Under the pieces are notes generated by a model. The model was given only the letters and a program-made list of their open reading frames with translations, was not told where the DNA came from and made no database searches. A DNA stretch of 64,000 nt from Silicimonas sp. (GTDB lineage Bacteria; Pseudomonadota; Alphaproteobacteria; Rhodobacterales; Rhodobacteraceae). The stretch covers positions 39,331 to 103,330 of the forward strand of contig JAJDUZ010000022.1 in the NCBI GenBank assembly GCA_022826385.1, given 5' to 3'. Below, piece after piece: positions 1 through 8,906 of this stretch (the stretch's first letter is position 1; each line of letters starts with the position of its first letter). A program made the translations under genes and the position numbers.

Positions 1-339
1 TGCACCTTCGTGCTGGATGTGACCCATCTTGCCGTGCACGATTTCGCCTGCGCGCACAACCTTGCCGCCGAATGCCTGACCGATGGTCTGATGGCCGAGG
101 CAGACGCCGAACAGGGGAATGCCGGTTTCGGCGGCCGCTTCCGTCAGCGCAAGGCAGATGCCGGCGCGATCCGGGTCGCAGGGCCCCGGCGACAACAGAA
201 TACCCGAGGGGTTCAACGCCATCGCTTCCTGCACATTCAGCGCATCATTCCGCTTTACGACGCTTTGCCACCCCAACTCGCCGATGTAATGGACGAGGTT
301 GAAGGTGAAACTGTCGTAATTGTCGATCAGAAGCAGCAT
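1..339 (-). CDS. trpG: Anthranilate synthase glutamine amidotransferase component (5' part)
   Basis: This is the N-terminal 113 codons of a class I glutamine amidotransferase; the gene runs off the left edge. It starts with ATG at 339 (MLLLIDNYDSFTFNLV), the usual TrpG/PabA opening. The oxyanion motif LSPGPCDP lies near residue 50 and the catalytic-cysteine motif LFGVCLGHQ near residue 77. TrpG supplies ammonia from glutamine to TrpE to make anthranilate for tryptophan. PabA of folate synthesis has the same fold and N-terminus, so the assignment rests on family resemblance; trpE or trpD to the left would settle it. The gene points away from its right-hand neighbour. Confidence 0.85.
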   Translation of the reverse strand, partial: MLLLIDNYDSFTFNLVHYIGELGWQSVVKRNDALNVQEAMALNPSGILLSPGPCDPDRAGICLALTEAAAETGIPLFGVCLGHQTIGQAFGGKVVRAGEIVHGKMGHIQHEGA

Positions 340-473
340 GTTGCGTCTCTTCCGTGGGTTGGCGCATATTCATGGGTGTCAGCGCGTCAAAGCGCGGGTA
401 TACTTGTGCGAGAGGCGCCGCCCAAGGTCAAGGCGCCCGGTCGAGGCAAAGAGATTTAGAGCGGAGGAAACCC

Positions 474-2258
474 GTGGGACGCGGCTTTCTGTCAGGAATT
501 TTCTGGGGCGGTATTCTAAGCCTCGTGGTGCTGTTCGTGTCGAGCCAGACATTGGAACGGCAGAGCTTGAGTTTTCCCAAACCGAACGCGGCCGAGGTCG
601 AAGTGCCGGGCGGTTCGGAATTCAATCAGGCGCGGCCCGAAACCGACCCGGTGGTTCCCGAGGCCGATACAAGGCCTGCGGGCGATGTCGCAACAGGCGT
701 CGCGGTGCCCGAGGAAGAGGCGGACACGCCGCCCGCGCTGGACACCGCCGCGCTGGAAGTGCCGGTGCCCGCGACCACGCAGGACGCGCCCGAGACGCTG
801 GGCGACGCGCCAGCTGAGGTGGATGACGTACCGGCCGAGGATACGACGTCGGAAACGCCGGTCGAAACCACGACGGCCGATCCGTTGGTGACGCCCGAGA
901 CGCCCGCCGCAGCCCCCGAGACCGTGACCGAAGAGGTCGCGGCACCGGACGCGCCTGCGGCAGAACCCGAGGACAACACTCAGCCGCTGATCATCATTCA
1001 CGAGACGCCGGCCAAGGACGCCGAGACGGAAGTCGCCGCATTGCCCGAGACCGAAGAAGCCCCGGAGCAACCGAGCCAGAGCAGCGCGCCAGCTGTCTCC
1101 AGCCAGTCGGAAGCGCCTGCGGTTCCGTCTGCGCCAGCGACTTCGGAAGAGGTGGACCTGCCGTGGCTCAAGTCCTTACAGGCCGAGCAGGCCATAAATG
1201 ACGGACCCGGAGCGCCGTCCTTGCCAGAGGTGTCGTCAGAACCGTCCTTGCCGCCGGTGGGGTCCGAGGATGCGCCCGAGCAGCCAGAGCAGCCTCTTAT
1301 TACGATCATCCCGCGAGACGAGGTCGAGGAAGCGGTCGCCGACGCTTTGGAAGCGGCGGACGACCCTGTTGAACCGTCCAGCTCGGAGGAAGAGATCATT
1401 ACCCTTGTTGTGCCGGACGAGGCGGAAGAGGAACCCGCACCGCGTTCAAGCGGGACGCTGCCTGTGGTGCGACGTCTCGGGGACAGCAGTGCGTCAGAAA
1501 TTGCGGTCGAAGACGATGTTGATGCAGAGACCGAAACCGGCACCGAGACGACAGAAGACGCATCCGAGGACACAACAGACGTGGCGACCGGACCGGCTTT
1601 GCAAGTCTTCGGAAGCGATTTCGAAGGCGCTGACGGCGAACCGCTGATGTCGATCGTGCTTGTGCAGCTTGGCGATGCCGCTCTGCCGGTCGAGGTGTTG
1701 GAGGCTTTGCCAAGCCATGTGAGCTTTGCCGTTGATGCCTCGTCCCCTGCGGCGACCTCGATTGCCCGCGCCTATCGTGCGGCGGGGCGTGAGGTTGTGA
1801 TGATCCCGTCGCTGCCCGCCGGTGCGGCGCCGCAGGACATCGAGCAGGCGCTGAGTGCGAATTTCGAAAGAGTGCCTGAAGCTGTCGCCGTCATGGACGT
1901 GACCGGGGCAAGCTTCCAGTCCGACCGGGATGCCGTGGCCCAGGTCGTGGATGTGGTGTCGGATTCGGGGCATGGCTTGATCACCTTCCCGCGTGGCCTG
2001 AACACGGCGCATCAGCAGGCGCAGCGCGCTGGTGTGCCGACCGGGCTGATCTTCAGAAACCTCGATGCGGCGTCCGAAACGCAGGACCAGATCCTGCGCA
2101 CGCTGGACCGTGCCTCCTTCCGGGCGCGTCAGGATGCTGGTGTCATTCTGGTTGGATCGACCGGGTCGACAATGCTTACGGCACTGTCCGAATGGGCGTT
2201 GGGCAACGAGGCCGGGAATGTCACCATTGCGCCCGTGTCCGTCGCGCTTGGCGGCTGA
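474..2258 (+). CDS. Divergent polysaccharide deacetylase family protein with long acidic linker
   Basis: A 594-residue protein. I chose the GTG at 474 because GGAGG (463-467) precedes it by 6 nt; earlier in-frame codons give a non-conserved extension. A membrane segment sits near the N-terminus (FLSGIFWGGILSLVVLFVSS), followed by about 330 residues rich in Pro, Glu, Ala, Thr and Ser with little predicted order. The last ~210 residues resemble the YibQ-type divergent polysaccharide deacetylase domain (MSIVLVQLGDAALPVEVLEALP, then a region with PRGLNTAHQQA). It is probably anchored in the inner membrane with the catalytic-like domain in the periplasm. The substrate is unknown and catalytic competence is not obvious. 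It stands alone, between trpG (divergent) and an SDR gene (convergent). Confidence 0.75.
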   Translation: MGRGFLSGIFWGGILSLVVLFVSSQTLERQSLSFPKPNAAEVEVPGGSEFNQARPETDPVVPEADTRPAGDVATGVAVPEEEADTPPALDTAALEVPVPATTQDAPETLGDAPAEVDDVPAEDTTSETPVETTTADPLVTPETPAAAPETVTEEVAAPDAPAAEPEDNTQPLIIIHETPAKDAETEVAALPETEEAPEQPSQSSAPAVSSQSEAPAVPSAPATSEEVDLPWLKSLQAEQAINDGPGAPSLPEVSSEPSLPPVGSEDAPEQPEQPLITIIPRDEVEEAVADALEAADDPVEPSSSEEEIITLVVPDEAEEEPAPRSSGTLPVVRRLGDSSASEIAVEDDVDAETETGTETTEDASEDTTDVATGPALQVFGSDFEGADGEPLMSIVLVQLGDAALPVEVLEALPSHVSFAVDASSPAATSIARAYRAAGREVVMIPSLPAGAAPQDIEQALSANFERVPEAVAVMDVTGASFQSDRDAVAQVVDVVSDSGHGLITFPRGLNTAHQQAQRAGVPTGLIFRNLDAASETQDQILRTLDRASFRARQDAGVILVGSTGSTMLTALSEWALGNEAGNVTIAPVSVALGG

Positions 2259-2267
2259 CACCTGGTG

Positions 2268-2319
2268 ACCATTTTCCGAGGCGGAAAATGGTCCGGATTT
2301 TTCCAAAATCCGGTGCGCC
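2268..2319. repeat. Paired-hairpin repeat, copy 1 (between convergent genes)
   Basis: Two perfect hairpins lie side by side: stem ACCATTTTCCG (2268-2278) with its complement at 2282-2292 around a 3-nt loop, then CCGGATTTT (2293-2301) with its complement at 2305-2313, again a 3-nt loop. GGTGCGCC follows. The copy lies between two convergent genes and could act as a bidirectional terminator, but there is no clean U-tract. Five further copies with different stem sequences occur in the window (16522, 18437, 30762, 33787, 57617). Confidence 0.85.
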
Positions 2320-2324
2320 GGTGG

Positions 2325-3131
2325 TCAGTGAGCGGGCGAGTCCGAAGCGTCGATCAGGCTGCGTCCGCCATCCACGGTCAGGATTTCGCCGGTCACGAAA
2401 CTCGACCCGTCTGATGCAAGAAACTGTGCGGCATCTGCCAGTTCCGAAGGGCTCGCGATCCGGGCGAGCGGGGTGCTTTCAATGATCTCGCCCCGCATCT
2501 CTTCGTCTTCTTTCAGCGCGCCTTTCAGCGACGCGCTCATCACCGAGCCAAGCGCAATCGCGTTCACCCGGATGCGGTGGGGGGCCAGTGCGATGGCCAT
2601 CGAGCGCGTGAGCTGGTCCAAGGCCGCCGAGCTGACCGAATAGGCCAGAAGGTTGGGCTGGGTCCGGCGCGCGGCGATGGAGGACAGATTGATGATTGAG
2701 CCGGCGGGCGCGTTCGGGTCGCTGTCGGCGGCCTGTTTGATCATTCGCTTGGCAAAAAGCTGCGTCACCCGAAGCGATGTGATCAGGTTCTGCTCGATCA
2801 GCATCTCGACCGCGTCGTCATCGGCGTTCAGCGGATCCGCCGCCACCATCTGGCGCGAGGCGTTCACCAGAATATCCACCCGGTCGAACCGGTCCAGCGT
2901 CGCCGAAAGCAGGTTGGCAATCGTCAATTTCTCGCGAAGGTCGCCCGCGTAATACGCGGCGTTTCCTTCGGCGTCTTCGCTTTGACCAAGCTCGTTCTTC
3001 AACCGCTCTTCGTCGCGATCGGCGAACATCACATTGGCGCCCGCATCGACGAAATGGCGGGCGACCGATAACCCGACACCGTTGGCCGCGCCTGTCACAA
3101 CGGCGGTCTTTCCTGCAATGGAGAAGGACAT
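2325..3131 (-). CDS. SDR-family protein with altered active site
   Basis: A 268-residue classical-length short-chain dehydrogenase/reductase fold. The nucleotide-binding motif TGAANGVG lies at residues 14-21, and the C-terminal GEILTVDGG is typical of the family. The normal catalytic tetrad is broken: the serine region (S150-S151) and Tyr164 are present, but the lysine of YxxxK is Ser168 (YSVSS), and the structural NNAG motif reads VNAS (89-92). It may therefore bind nucleotide without being a normal oxidoreductase, or use other residues. It lies 4 bp downstream of the methyltransferase gene and is probably co-transcribed with it and clpS. The substrate cannot be inferred. Confidence 0.8.
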   Translation of the reverse strand: MSFSIAGKTAVVTGAANGVGLSVARHFVDAGANVMFADRDEERLKNELGQSEDAEGNAAYYAGDLREKLTIANLLSATLDRFDRVDILVNASRQMVAADPLNADDDAVEMLIEQNLITSLRVTQLFAKRMIKQAADSDPNAPAGSIINLSSIAARRTQPNLLAYSVSSAALDQLTRSMAIALAPHRIRVNAIALGSVMSASLKGALKEDEEMRGEIIESTPLARIASPSELADAAQFLASDGSSFVTGEILTVDGGRSLIDASDSPAH

Positions 3132-3135
3132 GGGG

Positions 3136-4110
3136 TTAACCCTTTCGGCGGTTCGGAGATGAGGCGTGGAAGATCTTGAAAGACGATGTTTCGGCGTGAA
3201 GCTCTAGGGTTCTGAAGGCGTCTTTGAGGGTCTCTTCGTACGGCAAATGGCGGTTCGCGACAAGCCAGAGCTGTCCACGGGGCTTCAGCATGGCAGCTGC
3301 GGCGCGGATGAAGCCTTGCCCCAGCTTCGGATCGGTAGCGCGACCGACATGGAATGGCGGGTTGGTGACCACGTGATCGACCGGGGTTTCCGGGACCCAG
3401 TTCAGCGCGTCGGCCCAATGCGGCCCGGCGCGGGCGTCGGTGATGTTCCGTTGCGCGGCGTCTAGCGCCAACGCATCGTTTTCCACCATGTCGACTTGTG
3501 TGACCGCCGGGCGGTCGAGGAGGGCGGTTGTCAGGTACCCCCAGCCTGCGCCCAGATCGACGACACGGCCTTTCAAATCCTTCGGCAGGGCGTCCGCAAG
3601 GAAGGCCGACGCCTTGTCGACCCCGTCGCCCGAGAAGACGCCGGGCGCGCGCCACCAGCCATCCGATCCTTCGGTTGGCTCAAGCTCGGGCCAATCGTCG
3701 AAACGGCCACCGGTGATCGTGAAGACCTTGCCATGGGCCTTGGACCACGCATCCGAAACCTCGGCGCGTTTGCGGCATTCCTTCAGGATGGCATCGACCC
3801 CGTCGGTCTTGTCGCCGTCGACGATGATCGGGCCGTCTGTCAGGCTGCGGGCGCGCCTGAGGCAGGCTTTCTGCGCATCGCGGGCGCGGGGCAGAACCAC
3901 CACGGCGCCCGCCGGCGTCACTTCTTGGTTCACCGTCCAGCCGGCCCCCTGGAAGCGGGCGGCGACGGTGGCAAAACGGGTCGAGATAACGGTTTCTGCC
4001 GAGTCGAGCGGCGACAGGTCGCTGTCCTCGCGAGGCTCGATCACCACGATCGCGCCATCGGGCAGGACAACATGCCCGTTGTCGACGGCAAGGCTCAGAC
4101 GACCGGCCAA
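3136..4110 (-). CDS. Class I SAM methyltransferase, RsmC-like
   Basis: A 324-residue protein with the two-domain layout of RsmC/RlmG-type RNA methyltransferases. The N-terminal half is a degenerate copy lacking the motifs. The C-terminal half carries the SAM-binding motif VVDLGAGWGYL (183-193) and the catalytic NPPFH (250-254) typical of N2-guanine methylation of rRNA. The start is a TTG at 4110 preceded by AGGAC, 10 bp after the clpS stop; no ATG is available nearby. It is probably the second gene of a clpS-methyltransferase-SDR transcript. The exact rRNA position modified cannot be told from sequence alone. Confidence 0.8.
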   Translation of the reverse strand: MAGRLSLAVDNGHVVLPDGAIVVIEPREDSDLSPLDSAETVISTRFATVAARFQGAGWTVNQEVTPAGAVVVLPRARDAQKACLRRARSLTDGPIIVDGDKTDGVDAILKECRKRAEVSDAWSKAHGKVFTITGGRFDDWPELEPTEGSDGWWRAPGVFSGDGVDKASAFLADALPKDLKGRVVDLGAGWGYLTTALLDRPAVTQVDMVENDALALDAAQRNITDARAGPHWADALNWVPETPVDHVVTNPPFHVGRATDPKLGQGFIRAAAAMLKPRGQLWLVANRHLPYEETLKDAFRTLELHAETSSFKIFHASSPNRRKG

Positions 4111-4120
4111 AACGGGCGTC

Positions 4121-4459
4121 CTATTCCTTTTCCATCGTGCATTGCAGCGGATGCTGGTGGCGGCGCGCGAAATCCATCACTTGCGCGACCTTGGTTTCGG
4201 CCACTTCGAAGCTGAAGACGCCGACCACGGCCAATCCCTTCTTGTGGACGGTCAGCATCAGTTCGAAGGCTTGCGCATGGTTCATGCCGAAGAACCGCTC
4301 GAGCACATGCACGACGAACTCCATCGGCGTGTAATCGTCGTTCAGAAGCATGACCTTATAGAGCGGTGGCTTGTCGGTCTTGGGCTTGGTCTTGGTCAGA
4401 AGGCTGGTATCGCCTTCGCCGCCCTTGTCGTCGCCACCGTCATCGTCGGCTGCCATCAT
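4121..4459 (-). CDS. clpS: ATP-dependent Clp protease adaptor ClpS
   Basis: ClpS delivers proteins with N-terminal destabilising residues to ClpAP. The protein is about 112 residues: a disordered acidic N-terminus ([11 protein letters not shown], then a Lys/Thr stretch) followed by the ClpS core with [23 protein letters not shown] and the conserved tail around [12 protein letters not shown]. The [11 protein letters not shown] segment forms the N-degron pocket in the family. I placed the start at the ATG at 4459; a TTG at 4480 would add seven residues and neither has a convincing ribosome site. The gene encoding Bpt, which creates N-terminal Leu substrates for ClpS, is also in this window at 44943-45782. 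Confidence 0.93.
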   Translation of the reverse strand: MMAADDDGGDDKGGEGDTSLLTKTKPKTDKPPLYKVMLLNDDYTPMEFVVHVLERFFGMNHAQAFELMLTVHKKGLAVVGVFSFEVAETKVAQVMDFARRHQHPLQCTMEKE

Positions 4460-4554
4460 ATGAAGCTTGAGGGTTTGCAAATGTGCCAGTAGTCCGTCAA
4501 CGGGATCGAGCGCACAATATAGGTGTTCGGTCCCGTTAGAAAAGGGGCGATCGC

Positions 4555-5256
4555 GTGTTATCCACCATATGCTTCGATGCAGACGATACGCTTTGGCAGA
4601 ACGAGCGGTTCTTTCGGCTGACGGAAGAGCGGTTTCTGGCGCTTCTGGCTGACCATGCCGAACCGGATCACCTGGCGGACCGCCTGCTCGATGCCGAGCG
4701 GCGGAACATCGAGCATTATGGCTATGGCATCAAGGGCTTCACGCTGTCGATGATCGAAACCGCCTTGCAGGTGACCGAGAACCGCGTGCCGGGTGAGGTG
4801 ATTGCCGAGTTGATCGCCGCCGGGCAGGACATGTTGCGCCACCCGATCGAGCTTCTGCCGGGCGCTGAAGAGACCGTGCGGGCGTTGGCAGCAGAATATC
4901 GTATTCTGCTGATCACCAAGGGCGATCTGATCGATCAGGAACGGAAACTGGCGCAATCCGGGCTGGGCGACCTGTTCGACGGGGTCGAGATCGTGTCCGA
5001 GAAGACCGCGGCGGTCTATCGCGACATTTTCAGCGGGCGCGGCGTAGCTCCCGAGACCGCGATGATGGTGGGCAACTCGCTGAAATCCGACGTCAATCCA
5101 GCGATCGAGGCGGGCGGATGGGGTGTCTTCGTGCCCTGCGAGCTTCCGTGGGCGCTGGAAGCCGCAGACGCGCCCGTTGGGCACCCGAGATTCCGGGAAG
5201 TGGCGGATCTTTCGGTGGTTCCGGACGTGGTCGCGGCGATCAACCGCAACATCTAG
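4555..5256 (+). CDS. HAD-superfamily hydrolase (subfamily I)
   Basis: A 233-residue predicted cytoplasmic phosphatase. Motif I is DADDTLW, with nucleophile Asp8 and acid/base Asp10. Motif II is the LLITKGD region, motif III a lysine in VSEKTAAVY, and motif IV is [11 protein letters not shown]. The helical cap between residues 20 and 95 fits subfamily I. The GTG start at 4555 follows AAAAGGGG by several bases. The gene stands alone between clpS (divergent) and the carboxypeptidase gene. The substrate is unknown; phosphoglycolate-type and nucleotide phosphatases share these motifs. Confidence 0.8.
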   Translation: MLSTICFDADDTLWQNERFFRLTEERFLALLADHAEPDHLADRLLDAERRNIEHYGYGIKGFTLSMIETALQVTENRVPGEVIAELIAAGQDMLRHPIELLPGAEETVRALAAEYRILLITKGDLIDQERKLAQSGLGDLFDGVEIVSEKTAAVYRDIFSGRGVAPETAMMVGNSLKSDVNPAIEAGGWGVFVPCELPWALEAADAPVGHPRFREVADLSVVPDVVAAINRNI

Positions 5257-5409
5257 GGACATGGGCGGAAGCTCGCGCCTTATCTTGGTTGGCGAGAATT
5301 ACTGAAAATTCATCGTTTTCTGAGTCTCTAACCCGTGTTACTCTTGTGGATAACTTGAAAGCTCCGGCGACAAGATCGGGCTACGAGGCAGGCAAAAGGC
5401 AGTATTCTC

Positions 5410-6813
5410 TTGACGAACTTCGGCGTCGTCCTTCGGACAATTGTATTCCTTGCACTCTTGCTTGTGCCGGTTTCGCTGGCCGCAGCGCCTTATGCCGCGG
5501 TGGTGATCGACGCGCGCACCGGCAAGGTCCTTCATTCGCGCAATGCCGATACACGGCTGCACCCGGCGTCGCTGACCAAGATGATGACGCTCTATGTCGC
5601 GTTCGACGCGATCGAGAAGGGTGAGATCAGCCTTGATACGGTCGTGAAAATCTCGCGCAAAGCGGCGGCAGAGCCTCCGTCGCGCCTTGGCCTGAAAGCG
5701 GGACAGAAGATCAAGCTGCGTTATCTGATCCGGGCGGCTGCCGTGAAGTCGGCCAATGACGCGGCCACCGCGATTGGCGAGGCGATTTCGGGGTCGGAAG
5801 CGGCCTTTGCGCGGCGCATGAACCGCACGGCGGCCGCGATGGGCATGACGCGCACCAAGTTCAAGAACGCGCATGGTCTGACCGAGGCCGGGCATCTCTC
5901 GACCGCACGCGACATGACGACCTTGGGGCGTCACGTGTTCTATGACTTCCCCGAGTACTACAACCTGTTCTCGCGCAAGCAGACCAGTGCTGGCACCAAG
6001 ACTGTCGCGAATACGAACCGGCGTCTTCTGGGGTCCTACCGAGGTGCTGACGGGATCAAGACCGGCTACACCCGCGCCGCGGGCTATAACCTTGTGGCGT
6101 CGGCCGAACGGGGCGGCGAGCGTGTGATTGCAACCGTCTTCGGCGGTCGCTCGGTCACGTGGCGGAATGCCCGTGTGGCGGAGTTGTTGGACATGGGCTT
6201 TGAACGCTCTCCCAGCCGCGTGGCGACCGTCAAACCACGAAAGCCCGTGATTGCCAGCGGAAATGCCACCCCGAAACCCGGGAAGGTGATCCGCACAACC
6301 GGATTGGTCAGCCGGTCGCCGCGACCTGCTGTCCGCCCGCTGGCGGAACCCGATCCGTCGACGCTGGTCGCGATGTCGGATGACATTGCGGACACCCTTG
6401 CCGGGCTCGCCGTTGAGGACACCAAGATCGCCGCGCCCGAACCGGCCCCGCGCGCCGTTCAGGCCGCCAGCTTGGCCGGTGCGTTTCTTCGTCCGGCGCC
6501 CCGACCGAAGCACGAGGCAAGCAAATCCCCTGAGGTCGAAGAACCTGTCGTTGTGACGCGCCTGTCGACCAGCGGTGGGCGCCACTGGGGCATCAATGTG
6601 GGTCGCTATACGACACGCGACGAAGCCGAACGCATGCTGTTGAAGACCGCATTGGTCGAGATCTCGACGCTGGACGAGGCGTTGCGCAAAGTTGTGCGTT
6701 CGCCCAAGGGTTGGGAGGCGAATTTCGTCGGCATGACCGAGGAACGCGCCGAATTGGCCTGCCGCCGCCTGCACGCCCAAAACGTCAATTGCATTCCCGT
6801 TGGCCCCGGATAG
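5410..6813 (+). CDS. D-alanyl-D-alanine carboxypeptidase (PBP5/6 type) with SPOR-like tail
   Basis: A 467-residue secreted penicillin-binding protein that trims the terminal D-Ala from peptidoglycan pentapeptides. A signal peptide (about residues 1-26) ends LAAAPYA. The serine-peptidase motifs are SLTK (54-57, catalytic Ser54), SAN (114-116) and KTG (217-219). A Pro/Arg-rich linker leads to a C-terminal ~80-residue module (GRHWGINVGRYTTRDEAERML onward) that looks like a SPOR peptidoglycan-binding domain, implying septal targeting. The start is a TTG at 5410, the only start codon that leaves a normal signal peptide. It replaces the amphipathic membrane anchor of E. coli PBP5 with the SPOR-like tail, a layout common in alphaproteobacteria. 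Confidence 0.88.
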   Translation: MTNFGVVLRTIVFLALLLVPVSLAAAPYAAVVIDARTGKVLHSRNADTRLHPASLTKMMTLYVAFDAIEKGEISLDTVVKISRKAAAEPPSRLGLKAGQKIKLRYLIRAAAVKSANDAATAIGEAISGSEAAFARRMNRTAAAMGMTRTKFKNAHGLTEAGHLSTARDMTTLGRHVFYDFPEYYNLFSRKQTSAGTKTVANTNRRLLGSYRGADGIKTGYTRAAGYNLVASAERGGERVIATVFGGRSVTWRNARVAELLDMGFERSPSRVATVKPRKPVIASGNATPKPGKVIRTTGLVSRSPRPAVRPLAEPDPSTLVAMSDDIADTLAGLAVEDTKIAAPEPAPRAVQAASLAGAFLRPAPRPKHEASKSPEVEEPVVVTRLSTSGGRHWGINVGRYTTRDEAERMLLKTALVEISTLDEALRKVVRSPKGWEANFVGMTEERAELACRRLHAQNVNCIPVGPG

Positions 6814-6920
6814 GACCATGAAAGTTCGAAGCATTTTCAAAGCGTTAGATGGGGGTCATCTTGATGGCTCGATATTTGATGTGCATGTTTCGGGCAGCAA
6901 GACCTCGAAGGGAACACAAG

Positions 6921-7085
6921 ATGCCACCCCTGAACAGACGAACGTTTCTGGCCGTCGCCGCTTCTGGAGCCGCCGCGCGCGCTCTGCCGCCTCTGGTGTC
7001 GAAACCGGCCGGAAAACGCGTTCTGACGCTCGTCTATGACAAGTCGCTTGGCATGATGCGGGCCATCGACCGCGTCGTGCACTGA
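6921..7085 (+). CDS. Small Tat-signal-like protein (54 aa)
   Basis: A short reading frame opening at ATG 6921 behind GAAGGGAAC, ending in TGA at 7085. The N-terminus carries a twin-arginine-like motif NRRTFLA followed by a short Ala-rich stretch (AVAASGAAARALPP), then a basic tail with RVLTLVYDKSLGMMR. A strong intrinsic terminator follows 33 bp later, which supports its being a real transcription unit. The size leaves almost no mature domain, so it may be an exported peptide or a stand-alone leader. The function is unknown. Confidence 0.55.
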   Translation: MPPLNRRTFLAVAASGAAARALPPLVSKPAGKRVLTLVYDKSLGMMRAIDRVVH

Positions 7086-7118
7086 CAGTTTAACCCTCGG
7101 TGAAGATACGATTGCAAG

Positions 7119-7150
7119 GCCGTCTTCCATTCAGGAAGACGGCGTTTTTT
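7119..7150 (+). terminator. Rho-independent terminator
   Basis: A perfect 10-bp stem, GCCGTCTTCC (7119-7128) and GGAAGACGGC (7134-7143), encloses a 5-nt loop and is followed by G and six T residues (7145-7150). It ends rightward transcription from the carboxypeptidase/small-protein region just before the convergent Tad genes. Confidence 0.9.
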
Positions 7151-7182
7151 GCGAAGGGTTTGGGGGGCAGACCCCGCGCGGG

Positions 7183-8322
7183 TCAGTGACGCAATCCCGC
7201 CAGGCGCCGGGTTTCTTCCAACGGCTTGCAGGTCGTGAAATGTGGATCCTGCGCAATCCTGACGTCGTTTCCGGCCTCGAGCGTAGCTTGCATCGAGCGG
7301 ACGTCCTGACCGATATTGATATTGCCAGCGGCAACCAGATCGACACCCTCAAGCACCGCATCCTGCCCAAAGCTGATATCGCCGGTCGCGTAAATTCCGA
7401 TGGCGCGATCATTCACGCAATCCAGCGTGTTCCTGATCGCGCCATCTTGCCCCCACGATACATCCCCTCGGGCGGCAATAATGACATTCATTGTTGAATA
7501 GTCCTGATTGATCTTCACGTTACCGTTCACGATGTAGAGCGTCCCGTTGATCAGTTTGGACGGCAGTTTGGACACCACTTGCACGTAATAGTCGCGGTAT
7601 CCTCGAACCTGCCAGTCGTCGATGATCTCGGGCACGCGCAACGCACGCGGCGGCAGTTGATCGCCGGTAAACTTCGACCCATCCGAAATGCGCGGACTTT
7701 GCCCGGTCTTCAGATTGAACGGCGGCAGCGTGCCAATCCGCGCATCGGCTGCCACAAAGGCATCCTGCCCGAACTCGATCCCGTTTCGACCATAAACGCA
7801 GACACCGGAGGCGACCCTGACATCCTGCCCCATCTCGACCATGTTGTTCGCGATGATGCCGGTGCATCCCTGTTCGGCAATGGCCATGGCGCGGGTCTCG
7901 ATGTTCCAATAGTCGATGCCCACGACGCCCAGCAAAGCCAGCGGCAAGGCGTTGTTCTTGGTGCGGGTCCGCGACAGCGTCACGACAACCGCGTTCGGAG
8001 AACCGGGGTTCTCGGTGAACACGCGGGCGTCGGCATCCCAGGTGCCGAACACGATATCCTCGGCCTCGGTGAGCGTGCCGAACTGGCTGGCCGGCATGTT
8101 GTATTCGACGAATTGCTCGGCCACCGACGTCGCCTGCGCGGCATTGGGAAGTTCGACTGCCGCTGACAGGGCAGCCGAGTCTGAGGTCGCCTGCATGATC
8201 GAGCGCATCCGGTACGCGTTGGTGACGTCAATCGCGATGCCGCCCACCCCGATAAACATCAGGAAGAACAGAAGGTTCTGGACCGAAACCAACCCACTTT
8301 GTTGTCGAAGGAACTGTCGCAT
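7183..8322 (-). CDS. TadG-family Flp-pilus-type protein with GQD repeats
   Basis: A 379-residue protein. Its N-terminus (LVSVQNLLFFLMFIGVGGIAIDV) is the single hydrophobic segment of TadG/TadE-like pilus assembly proteins; the rest should lie outside the inner membrane. From residue 165 on, the motif GQD or a near match recurs (165-167, 185-187, 272-274, 291-293, 319-321, 338-340, 357-359), each in a short beta-like stretch such as GDISFGQDAVLEGVDL. That pattern suggests a right-handed beta-helix or solenoid. It lies 4 bp after the TadE-like gene, so the two are co-transcribed. The other Tad genes (cpaABCEF, tadBCD, flp) are not in the window. Confidence 0.75.
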   Translation of the reverse strand: MRQFLRQQSGLVSVQNLLFFLMFIGVGGIAIDVTNAYRMRSIMQATSDSAALSAAVELPNAAQATSVAEQFVEYNMPASQFGTLTEAEDIVFGTWDADARVFTENPGSPNAVVVTLSRTRTKNNALPLALLGVVGIDYWNIETRAMAIAEQGCTGIIANNMVEMGQDVRVASGVCVYGRNGIEFGQDAFVAADARIGTLPPFNLKTGQSPRISDGSKFTGDQLPPRALRVPEIIDDWQVRGYRDYYVQVVSKLPSKLINGTLYIVNGNVKINQDYSTMNVIIAARGDVSWGQDGAIRNTLDCVNDRAIGIYATGDISFGQDAVLEGVDLVAAGNINIGQDVRSMQATLEAGNDVRIAQDPHFTTCKPLEETRRLAGLRH

Positions 8323-8326
8323 CTGC

Positions 8327-8770
8327 TCAGCTCTCGTTCCGCATCACATAGATGGCGGACAGCTTGGGGTCGCCAAGCAGGTCAAGCGGGCTCGAGATCC
8401 CAAGCCCGCCGAAGCCGACGATCGACACCACGACAAGGTCTTCATTCGTCGATGTGTCGATGGCGATGTCGAACGATTGCGACAGCGTGCTTTCCGCGTA
8501 TCGGATCGCCGCCGCTTCGGTCGCGTCGCCGGTCGAGACGAGCCGAGCCGTATAGCGCGCGGTATCCCACATGCGGGCGTGCTGGTGCAGTGTGACCGAT
8601 GTGTCGACGATGAACAGCGTGAACACCACCAGAAACGGAAGCCACAGGACATATTCAACCGTGACAGCGCCGCTGTCTTGCTGGTGAAAGCGACGAAGTT
8701 TGCGAGCGAGCGCAGTGTTCACCCATGTCGCAAACCCAGCGACTGAATGAGGTGAGAGAGTTCTGAACAT
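8327..8770 (-). CDS. TadE-like pilus assembly protein
   Basis: A 147-residue protein with a cytoplasmic N-terminus of about 30 residues, then the TadE-like signature DSGAVTVEYVLWLPFLVVF, which is a prepilin-like transmembrane segment with the conserved Glu. A periplasmic C-terminal domain of about 90 residues follows. TadE pseudopilins act with TadG in Flp/Tad pilus biogenesis. It is the first gene of a two-gene leftward operon with the TadG-like gene (4-bp gap). The 136-bp region upstream, to the end of valS, is AT-richer than its surroundings and probably holds the promoter. Confidence 0.8.
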   Translation of the reverse strand: MFRTLSPHSVAGFATWVNTALARKLRRFHQQDSGAVTVEYVLWLPFLVVFTLFIVDTSVTLHQHARMWDTARYTARLVSTGDATEAAAIRYAESTLSQSFDIAIDTSTNEDLVVVSIVGFGGLGISSPLDLLGDPKLSAIYVMRNES

Positions 8771-8906
8771 AACGATTTACCTTACCAAGCCGGCATCCCC
8801 ACCGGCCTGAACAGGGTCACCGCGCAGGCGTTCAGACACAATAAACCAGCCGGTAAAACCGACTAAACTTTAGGTATAGTTCTGTCAGATTTTAACCAAC
8901 TTAAGG

